A DNA stretch of 54,184 nucleotides from a virus, in IMG/VR virus record IMGVR_UViG_3300017971_000339, positions 1 to 54,184 of that record; one strand, given 5' to 3'. The translations under genes were made by a program, and so were the position numbers. Each line of letters starts with the position of its first letter. The stretch's first letter is position 1. Under the pieces are notes generated by a model. That model was not told where the DNA came from and searched no databases. It was given only the letters and a program-made list of their open reading frames with translations. Positions 48,586 to 54,184 of this stretch are shown here, one piece after another.

Positions 48586-49194
48586 ATGATAGACGAAAAA
48601 CCAATATTATTCTCAGGGGAAATGATACGAGCGATCCTGGAAGGGCGCAAGACACAAACGCGGCGCGTTGTAAATCCACAACCGGAATTTGCAGAATCAA
48701 TGGCGAATCCAGAAGATTTGATTTTCAAATGGAATTCTAAGTTTTGGGTTAAAAAATCTGTTGTTATAAATCGATGCCCCTATGGTTCCATTGGTGATCA
48801 ATTGTGGGTGCGGGAAACGTGGCATACAGAAAAACGCTTTGATCGCATCCCGCCAATCAGCCTTCCAAGAGATGCAAAGATTTTGTATCGTACAACTTTC
48901 AAATCAGAAATTGACGATGCTGAATTCGGGAAAAGTCGCCCAAGTATCTTTATGCCTCGCTGGGCCAGCAGGATTGATCTACGCATAACGGGATTGCGAT
49001 TGGAGCGATTGCAAGAGATTACGACTCAAGATATTTTTTCGGAGGGGTGCAAGATAACGCAACGTGACGGTGGTTACCGCGATTGGATTGCGCTCTGGGA
49101 TTCGATCAACGGAAAAATGCGTAAGAATGGAGTGGATATTTCCTGGGCTGCTAATCCCTGGGTATGGGTAATTGAATTCGAGAGAATCCCATGA
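48586..49194 (+). CDS. ASCH-domain-type phage protein
   Basis: 202 residues. KPILFSGEMIRAILEGRKTQ then TRRVV is the typical N-terminus of phage ASCH-like 'morphogenetic' proteins (PUA-like fold), and GDQLWVRETWH and SIFMPRWASRIDLRITGLRL are the conserved strands, closing ANPWVWVIEFERI. ASCH domains bind RNA or modified nucleotides; some hydrolyse acetylated cytidine. In a phage with modified cytosines it may read or edit them, a speculation. AAGGAGTTGAAAA ribosome site. Confidence 0.75.
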   Translation: MIDEKPILFSGEMIRAILEGRKTQTRRVVNPQPEFAESMANPEDLIFKWNSKFWVKKSVVINRCPYGSIGDQLWVRETWHTEKRFDRIPPISLPRDAKILYRTTFKSEIDDAEFGKSRPSIFMPRWASRIDLRITGLRLERLQEITTQDIFSEGCKITQRDGGYRDWIALWDSINGKMRKNGVDISWAANPWVWVIEFERIP

Positions 49195-49463
49195 TAGACG
49201 AAATTAACGTAGTAATATCCTGCTCCCCAGATGCGCAGATTGGAGAAAAATATAATTTACATATTGCTCCTGATCGTAAATATCGTATGTGGGAGCATCC
49301 AGAATTGATTGTTTTGAATGGGTTCGCGAGTGCCTTTGATGCGTGGATATTCTGCGCTGCTCATTTTGGAATTTGCGCATCTCATCAAAACGGATGTTCT
49401 GCAGAATGGACGTACAAGAATCCAAAGAATGAGCAGCAACCGCAGCAAATGAAATTGATTTAA
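49191..49463 (+). CDS. Hypothetical protein
   Basis: 90 residues, overlaps the previous stop (ATGA). Two parts: IGEKYNLHIAPDRKYRMWEH and DAWIFCAAHFGICASHQNGC with three Cys and His. No family recognised. Confidence 0.6.
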   Translation: MIDEINVVISCSPDAQIGEKYNLHIAPDRKYRMWEHPELIVLNGFASAFDAWIFCAAHFGICASHQNGCSAEWTYKNPKNEQQPQQMKLI

Positions 49464-49474
49464 GGAGTTGAAAA

Positions 49475-50278
49475 ATGACGAAAATTATCAAGCGAAAAAT
49501 CGCTACTCCACTAAGTATTCGTAACCGAGCGCAGGAATACGCCGCGCGCCCCGAACCGCAAGAGATTTCAAAGGGGCGCAGAGGAGCAACGATTGGGAAT
49601 CTCACCAATGGGGTCAAGCGCGCTCTGTTCTCGAATACTATGAGCAAGCACGATAAAATAAAATTAACCAAAGAGCAGCGGGAATCTATCGATGGGCATT
49701 GCCGATTGGTGGTGTCTTGGTTATTTCTTGATCCTGCAGATATGTTCGTGCCTACATCCAGAACTGTATTGACTCCTCAACAGATTCATGCTCTGGGTAG
49801 ATGGAACAGCGAATATAAGGGCGAATATCCGGATGGTCAATGGGTTGAGCGCTCATCATATTTGGATGAGTTGCAATGGGTTCTATATTGGGCTGGATTA
49901 GCTTATAAGCGCACTGTTGAATCTACTATGATGGGAGATGAATTGACGTTCGGTGAGATCCTGGAACAATACAAGATCGAAACGATTGCAGGGGAGAACG
50001 AACCGGATCATTGGGAGTTGACGACTAATGCGATCCTTGCAGGAGAAGTCAAACCCGAATATCCTGATAAGGTTGAATTGCCAGATGGTGCGGTTTGGTG
50101 CGAATGGTGCGGGGAGTATCCCTCATCCCCTGGAACTGCTTGTAAATCTTGTGTTGCTCTGGGAGCGCCTGAGAGCGCTCAAATCTCAGAAAATGATATG
50201 ACAATCAGGGATGCGCCAAAATCGCCACAGGCTGCTAGTAAGCGCGCTGCAGATGCTTTTGCTGGATTATTCGATTAG
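49475..50278 (+). CDS. Hypothetical replication-region protein with zinc ribbon
   Basis: 267 residues. Basic N-terminus (KIIKRKIATPLSIRNR), a helical middle (SYLDELQWVLYWAGLAYKRT) and a zinc-ribbon-like CEWCGEYPSSPGTACKSC (about 210-227). AAGGAGTTGAAAA ribosome site. Probably acts on DNA, inferred from zinc ribbon and operon, but no family identified. Confidence 0.6.
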   Translation: MTKIIKRKIATPLSIRNRAQEYAARPEPQEISKGRRGATIGNLTNGVKRALFSNTMSKHDKIKLTKEQRESIDGHCRLVVSWLFLDPADMFVPTSRTVLTPQQIHALGRWNSEYKGEYPDGQWVERSSYLDELQWVLYWAGLAYKRTVESTMMGDELTFGEILEQYKIETIAGENEPDHWELTTNAILAGEVKPEYPDKVELPDGAVWCEWCGEYPSSPGTACKSCVALGAPESAQISENDMTIRDAPKSPQAASKRAADAFAGLFD

Positions 50279-50298
50279 GCATATAGGAACAGTTACAC

Positions 50299-50562
50299 AT
50301 GAAAATGAAAATGTTTACGAATAGAGAATTCTTAGCGAAATTTGCGGTAGTGAGATATTGGAAGGTTGGGCATTGCAAAAATCCTACTGTTAGGACTGGA
50401 TATCATAGAGCAGGAATTGTTCCTTCTCTTGATATTGTTTCTCCTCCTGGACGTGATCAGCGGTTCCTGGAAATGTGCATCGATTGCGGTGAAGTTTTCG
50501 CCGAGAATATTTGGTTAGATGGAGAGAATCCCAAAAGGAGTTTGATCAATGGCAGAGAATAG
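50299..50562 (+). CDS. Hypothetical protein with CxxC
   Basis: 87 residues, CIDCGEVFAENIW in the C-terminal half and a single Cys near residue 26, enough for a partial metal site. Overlaps the next gene by 14 bp. The start has only a weak AGGA. Confidence 0.55.
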   Translation: MKMKMFTNREFLAKFAVVRYWKVGHCKNPTVRTGYHRAGIVPSLDIVSPPGRDQRFLEMCIDCGEVFAENIWLDGENPKRSLINGRE

Positions 50563-51442
50563 TAAAATCGAATGGACGGATCATACATTTAATCCCTGGG
50601 TTGGTTGTCAAAAGGTTTCTGCAGGATGCGCAAATTGTTATGCTGAAACGCAGATGACTCGCAAACCCAGATGGTCAAATTGTTGGGGTCCACCAGAATT
50701 GACACAGCGATTGAAAACATCCGATTCATATTGGAAACAACCTCTCAAATGGAACCGTCAAGCTGCAGAGAGTGAAATGCGACCAAAGGTGTTCTGCGCA
50801 TCCTTAGCAGATGTGTTCGAGGACAATCCGGATTTATCAGGATGGCGTATTGAGTTATTCAATCTGATTGAACAGACCCCAAATTTAGATTGGTTGATCC
50901 TTACCAAGCGCCCTGAGAATATTCGGGAATTGTGGCCAGGGAGATTTTTTTATATGTTCCAGCTACAGAACATTTGGTTGGGAACTAGCATAGAGACTGA
51001 AACGCAGATGTGGCGACTGAAATATTTAATGCATAATCAGGATTTAGCAGCGAAAACGTTTATTTCCTTTGAACCGCTTTTGGGTAAGATTCCATTATCT
51101 GATTATTGGTTTGCAAGTCCATCGTCGATTCCTGATTGGGTAATTGTTGGAGGGGAGAGCGGGAACAATGCTCGCCCATTCAGGCTGCTTGGTGAATGGG
51201 TGAATCGTATTCGGATAGATTGTCAAAATTATGATGTGCCATTTTTCTTTAAACAGTGGGGTGAATGGATGCCTTATTATACGGTGCAAGCCAAGCATTT
51301 CTATTCTGGACAGGGGAATCCAGAACATTATGTGAATTGTTCTTGCGCGGTTGGAATTGACGGATATGGAGCGATCAAACTCGGCAAAAAGTGTGCAGGG
51401 AAAACACTGTTTGGTAAAACATACTTAGAGTTTCCAGTTTAG
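50549..51442 (+). CDS. DUF5131 (phage Gp37/Gp68) protein
   Basis: 297 residues with a very recognisable N-terminus: IEWTDHTFNPWVGCQKVSAG then CANCYAE, giving a C-x6-C-x2-C motif (Cys20, Cys27, Cys30) of the radical-SAM type seen in this family. Further conserved-looking pieces include KVFCASLADVFEDNPDL, DWLILTKRPENIRELWP, IWLGTSIETETQ, FISFEPLLGKI and WVIVGGESG. Members are common in phages and prophages. The reaction is unknown; a modified-base role is sometimes proposed. Start after AAGGAG. Confidence 0.85.
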   Translation: MAENSKIEWTDHTFNPWVGCQKVSAGCANCYAETQMTRKPRWSNCWGPPELTQRLKTSDSYWKQPLKWNRQAAESEMRPKVFCASLADVFEDNPDLSGWRIELFNLIEQTPNLDWLILTKRPENIRELWPGRFFYMFQLQNIWLGTSIETETQMWRLKYLMHNQDLAAKTFISFEPLLGKIPLSDYWFASPSSIPDWVIVGGESGNNARPFRLLGEWVNRIRIDCQNYDVPFFFKQWGEWMPYYTVQAKHFYSGQGNPEHYVNCSCAVGIDGYGAIKLGKKCAGKTLFGKTYLEFPV

Positions 51443-51464
51443 CATAGATGAAATAAGATGACGC

Positions 51465-51764
51465 ATGAATAAAAACGAATTAGTTGATGGTAAATATTAC
51501 TTGATTACAGATGATAATGTTCCACAAGTCGGCCAATACAATCACGGACGGAAACTCTTCGAGTATGTTGAAAACTGGAATGATTGTATCTATCTTCGTA
51601 GTGTAAATAAAATCATTCCCCTATCCACAGCGCTTCGCGCCAACGAACTGCAAGCCGAGAATGAGCAGCTGCGAACGGCATTGAAACAAATCATGGTGTA
51701 TCAACATCCATCTATGGAGCCCGTTCGCATTGCAAAATCAGCTTTGAAAGTGAGTGACGCATGA
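51465..51764 (+). CDS. Hypothetical protein with C-terminal coiled coil
   Basis: 99 residues. ELVDGKYYLITDDNVPQVGQ and GRKLFEYVENWND are strand-rich; ANELQAENEQLRTALKQIM (59-77) is a leucine-zipper-like coiled coil. Overlaps the next tiny gene (ATGA). Confidence 0.6.
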   Translation: MNKNELVDGKYYLITDDNVPQVGQYNHGRKLFEYVENWNDCIYLRSVNKIIPLSTALRANELQAENEQLRTALKQIMVYQHPSMEPVRIAKSALKVSDA

Positions 51765-51844
51765 AACGTATATTTTTTGGAATTCTGGTAATCGCGATCT
51801 GCATCGCTATTCTATTGATATTTTCAGGAGTTGTAACGCTATGA
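51761..51844 (+). CDS. 27-residue membrane peptide
   Basis: MKRIFFGILVIAICIAILLI then FSGVVTL, one hydrophobic helix almost its whole length. ATGA-coupled both to the preceding and to the following gene, which supports real translation despite the length. Function unknown. Confidence 0.45.
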   Translation: MKRIFFGILVIAICIAILLIFSGVVTL

Positions 51845-52056
51845 TTATGCTTTTTGTAGATGAGCAGGGAACCGATATTCCGGTGGTGATTGTGGAGCAG
51901 ATTGACGAACATAAGGTTAAGGTCAAATCAAAGATCGGACATCCTTTTGGCTGTGTTCCTGTTCCTGGAAAAATTGTGCATCGCTGTACGAAGAATTTCA
52001 AGATTGTTGAACGTGATGAAATCAAGGAGTTACGATGGCAAAACAAGAGCAAGTAA
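51841..52056 (+). CDS. 71-residue hypothetical protein
   Basis: ATG 51841 overlaps the previous TGA. MLFVDEQGTDIPVVIVEQID, KVKVKSKIGHPFGCVPVPGK, a small beta-barrel-like (SH3-like) layout. Overlaps the RecU-like gene by 22 bp. Unrecognised. Confidence 0.55.
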   Translation: MIMLFVDEQGTDIPVVIVEQIDEHKVKVKSKIGHPFGCVPVPGKIVHRCTKNFKIVERDEIKELRWQNKSK

Positions 52057-52517
52057 TTGGGGCTGCAGGAGAGCAACACGCCGAGAACCATCTAAGGATG
52101 CTAGGTTTTGAGATGATCGAAAAGATTGGTACGCCGGTGCGCTTGGTTCAGCTGCCTGGATATGCTGCTAAAGCGTTGAATCGAGCGCGCTATTCTCCAA
52201 AAGGAATCTTTCGGGTAATCTTTGGGGAGAAGGTGTCAGGAGATCGCAGGGCGCTCGTGGGGCGCTCTGGGCGCTCTGTACTGATCGAAACTAAGACAAT
52301 CCTAGATAGAAATCTACGGTACTCAGATTTGCGCTCTCATCAACCTGGGCGATTGCAACGCCACCATGAATTAGGTGGGGTATCTCTGATAACGTGGGTG
52401 CATTCCAGCGGGATTTACGCTCTGCAATGGCCCATCCCCAATTTTGGGTCCAGAAAATCAATTACCCCAGAGAGCGCACGAGATCTACAAATAAAAGATA
52501 TAAAGGAGTTGAAATGA
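52035..52517 (+). CDS. RecU-like Holliday junction resolvase / PD-(D/E)XK nuclease
   Basis: 160 residues. GAAGEQHAENHLRMLGFEMI gives the N-terminal conserved Glu13. GDRRALVGRSGRSVLIETKT contains Asp70 and the Glu85-x-Lys87 catalytic motif (E-T-K), followed by LRSHQPGRLQRHHELGGVSL, the helix and motif typical of RecU-type resolvases, and TWVHSSGIYALQWPI. Likely resolves recombination intermediates before packaging. AAGGAGTTACG ribosome site. Confidence 0.75.
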   Translation: MAKQEQVIGAAGEQHAENHLRMLGFEMIEKIGTPVRLVQLPGYAAKALNRARYSPKGIFRVIFGEKVSGDRRALVGRSGRSVLIETKTILDRNLRYSDLRSHQPGRLQRHHELGGVSLITWVHSSGIYALQWPIPNFGSRKSITPESARDLQIKDIKELK

Positions 52518-52933
52518 TGGTTTCTGTGGAAACAGGAAAAGGAAAAGACAATAAAAGCGGTTCTGCTAATCGCTCTCTAAAGCGTGGTCATCGTCAGAAT
52601 CGCAATATGCAGGATGCAATCACGGATGCGGTAAATAATAAGCTGCGATTCGATTTCAAAGATCAAGTCAATCTATGTGAATTGATACGCGAGAAATACA
52701 AAGCGCAGCGAGGCGAAATCAACCACCTGATTCGGCGAGCGATGCGCAGGAAATTGTACGATTGGTTAGTGGATGATCTGCAGAGCAGCATTAGTATTGT
52801 TGATCCTGGATTTCTCAGGATTGCCCAGATAACAGACGATCTTTTTCCTGGATACGTTTCGAGAAAAGTTCTCGGTCAATACTGTTCCAGAATTACACAG
52901 AGAAATAAGGAGTTAGCAAATGAGCAAGATTAG
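52514..52933 (+). CDS. Basic hypothetical protein (possible DNA-binding)
   Basis: 139 residues from ATG 52514 (AAGGAGTTGAA upstream); the second ATG at 52517 is equally possible. Basic N-terminus (KRGHRQNRNMQDAITDAVNN), then helical body (QRGEINHLIRRAMRRKLYDW) and a closing SRKVLGQYCSRITQ. Overlaps the next gene by 14 bp. Likely nucleic-acid-binding, inferred from charge. Confidence 0.6.
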   Translation: MMVSVETGKGKDNKSGSANRSLKRGHRQNRNMQDAITDAVNNKLRFDFKDQVNLCELIREKYKAQRGEINHLIRRAMRRKLYDWLVDDLQSSISIVDPGFLRIAQITDDLFPGYVSRKVLGQYCSRITQRNKELANEQD

Positions 52934-53681
52934 CCGAACCGAATTATTTGAGCAGGTGTTTGGGCTGGAATTCTGCGATGAAATTGAACAAATTGGTTCG
53001 CAGTATTCGGAGCATTGCTGGCAGATCGGCGATAAGGTAGCCGATGCGCTCGCTCATCTGCAGATGATCAAGAGTGTAATTATTCGTGGGGATTCAAATC
53101 CTGCTAATGCAGCGTATATTCTCGCGATGGGATCAATGGATGTGTATCGGCAACTCTCGCTCCGTTTCGGGATCGCAGAACGGACACTCAGGGATTACCA
53201 TTCGATTGCAGTTTACTATTCGCAGGATGAGCGTGGGCGCTTTGAGGTGCTACCTTTTGCGCATTTCCGGTTTGCAAAAAGCTGTGGAGCAGATTTATCA
53301 ACCAAGATTTTAGAGTTGTCCCTTGCTGCGATGGATGGGAACGGTGGACGACCACCTTCGGTTGCGTGGCTGGAAGTGAACTTGCATCGTGTAACGGGCG
53401 ATCCTGGAATCGTTGATGATGTGGCAGCTACGCAGGATTTGAGTTCTGCAGCTGCAGAATTGACTTCGAGTGATTTCCAGGATGATGAGCAGAGAACCTT
53501 ACCAAGTCCGGTGTTCTATTTTCTGGGATCTCTAAAAAACTTCATGCTGCGCTTAAAACTTCAAATAGAAAAAGCAGAATTGCCTGAGAATATCAGATAC
53601 AAGATTGATTCCATCATTGAATTATCGGAAGAACTCGCCGATGAGTTAATGGTAGAGATTGACACGGAGCGCGAGAACTGA
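52920..53681 (+). CDS. Hypothetical protein, last in rightward early operon
   Basis: 253 residues. Helical throughout; QLSLRFGIAERTLRDYHSIA (79-98) resembles a DNA-binding HTH. A Ser/Ala-rich linker (165-195) precedes a C-terminal helical part (SLKNFMLRLKLQIEKAELPE). Possibly a regulator or plasmid-partition-like HTH protein; not assigned. Confidence 0.65.
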   Translation: MSKISRTELFEQVFGLEFCDEIEQIGSQYSEHCWQIGDKVADALAHLQMIKSVIIRGDSNPANAAYILAMGSMDVYRQLSLRFGIAERTLRDYHSIAVYYSQDERGRFEVLPFAHFRFAKSCGADLSTKILELSLAAMDGNGGRPPSVAWLEVNLHRVTGDPGIVDDVAATQDLSSAAAELTSSDFQDDEQRTLPSPVFYFLGSLKNFMLRLKLQIEKAELPENIRYKIDSIIELSEELADELMVEIDTEREN

Positions 53682-53752
53682 TAAACTAAAGATTGAAATT
53701 CGCTGTTATCAAACAGCACTTTTCAACTCCTTTGAGGCTTGATCTCCTCGCG

Positions 53753-53784
53753 AAAAATCCCCTGACTAATTCAGGGGATTTTTT
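53753..53784 (+). terminator. Bidirectional terminator of the rightward early operon
   Basis: AAAAATCCCCTGA - CTAAT - TCAGGGGATTTTT, a 13-bp stem with T-runs on both strands. Separates the early operon from the convergent gene at 53805. Similar in sequence (ATCCCCT/AGGGGAT) to the terminator at 36574. Confidence 0.85.
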
Positions 53785-53804
53785 GATTTTGATGGATGGT
53801 GGAT

Positions 53805-54014
53805 TTATTGATATTCTGAGAATGAGCGCCCCAGAAATGTTTTCCCGACTGGTTCTCCGGTTTCCTTATTAACGTAGATGAAATCGGATGTACCCAGGTG
53901 CTGGATACGATATTTCGAGTGGGTGGCTTGCGCTCCCTTGCGCCCAATTTCTCGCATATGCTCTTTTCCGTATTTCTGGACTACTGCATTACCGCCGTTG
54001 CTCTTTGGTGACAT
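53805..54014 (-). CDS. KGG-type small protein
   Basis: 69 residues, ribosome site AAGGAGTTATAAA. GNAVVQKYGKEHMREIGRKG resembles the stress-induced KGG/YciG-like pattern (G-x-x-G-x-x-x-G). The C-terminal half has strands (FIYVNKETGEPVGKTFLGRS). Leftward gene convergent with the early operon. Role unknown. Confidence 0.6.
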   Translation of the reverse strand: MSPKSNGGNAVVQKYGKEHMREIGRKGAQATHSKYRIQHLGTSDFIYVNKETGEPVGKTFLGRSFSEYQ

Positions 54015-54025
54015 TTTATAACTCC

Positions 54026-54184
54026 TTATTTAACTAAAACCGCTTCAATCCAAACTGTATAGAAACTGGATTTCGATAATAAATCAAGCATATATTCGTC
54101 TGCTTTTTCATTCGGAACGATATGAAAATTCGTTCCCAGAGTGCCGAATGCTGCTCCGATAATTGCATGATCTTTTTGCGTTTC
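54026..54184 (-). CDS. C-terminal end of an unidentified protein (cut by window edge)
   Basis: The minus strand is open from the window edge to the TAA at 54028-54026; 52 residues are visible, with AIIGAAFGTLGTNFHIVPNE and YTVWIEAVLVK. Ends just before the start of the KGG-type gene, so the two form one leftward unit. The family cannot be named from this part. Confidence 0.6.
   Translation of the reverse strand, partial: ETQKDHAIIGAAFGTLGTNFHIVPNEKADEYMLDLLSKSSFYTVWIEAVLVK

Noticed and set aside
47994-48728. A 244-codon open frame on the minus strand
   Set aside because: Antisense to the well-supported D12 methylase and the start of the ASCH gene, both with clear motifs.
1-54184. CRISPR array, IS element or integrase with att sites
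   Set aside because: No regularly spaced direct repeats, transposase or recombinase motifs were found. The short repeats present are described separately.
1-54184. Circularly permuted or complete genome with direct terminal repeats
   Set aside because: The first and last bases share no repeat that I can see, and both terminal genes are cut open.

Overview
This window is almost the whole genome of a tailed double-stranded DNA phage (Caudoviricetes) with siphovirus-type tail genes: HK97-like head genes, two tail-tube paralogues, paired tail assembly chaperones, a 938-residue tape measure and no sheath or contractile baseplate genes. The gene at each edge is cut, so neither end is a natural terminus. 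GC content looks to be in the low-to-mid 40s. I see no tRNA, rRNA, IS element, CRISPR, integrase, cI-like repressor, DNA polymerase or primase. Two secreted-type proteins (8882-9949 and 34538-35176) carry, close to the N-terminus, a short aromatic-hydrophobic-Pro motif of the H-T-[VI]-Y-[LI]-P-[AV]-V type. I associate this with exported proteins of Chloroflexota, so a Chloroflexota host (perhaps an Anaerolineae-like filament) is my inference, not a demonstrated fact.

Layout. (1) 1-3450, rightward: a TET-associated glycosyltransferase (DNA cytosine hypermodification), a small-terminase candidate, the large terminase and a small gene. (2) 3448-9949: a promoter, then portal, a MuF-like protein, many short genes with overlapping stop/start codons, a metallophosphoesterase, a winged-helix protein and a membrane-anchored glycoside hydrolase. 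(3) 9950-17177: a boundary with an inverted repeat, promoter and terminator, then protease-scaffold, decoration candidate, major capsid protein and two beta-helix proteins. (4) 17178-27319: neck and tail genes with two mosaic LamG-type proteins, two tail-tube proteins carrying Asp-box propellers, and chaperones joined by a frameshift. (5) 27320-36602: tape measure, tail tip, lysis genes and a bidirectional terminator. (6) 36626-39672, leftward: a self-contained five-gene cassette (RHH regulator, membrane-HTH protein, membrane coiled-coil protein, two small genes) with its own promoter, operator-like palindrome, structured leader and terminators on both sides. It is the best candidate here for an undescribed accessory system. 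(7) 39678-45163, leftward: early genes including an SNF2-family helicase and an SSB-like protein. (8) 45195-53784, rightward: replication initiator, DnaB helicase, Dam-like methylase, ASCH protein, DUF5131 protein and RecU-like nuclease. (9) 53805-54184, leftward: a KGG-type small protein and a cut gene.

How it works together. Divergent early promoters around 45135-45223 (TTGACA, 17 bp, TAAGAT) fire the two early arms. The rightward arm passes through a strongly folded leader with a terminator-like 3' end. The late virion genes lie in one 36-kb rightward block with another promoter-plus-terminator leader at its head-gene boundary. A 25-bp element recurs at three operon boundaries, always pointing into the downstream gene. 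Early genes share an AAGGAGTTGA-type ribosome site, and many late genes use GGGAGC. No interval longer than 300 bases lacks a gene. The longest gaps (45103-45377, 9950-10158, 39526-39732) are all regulatory.
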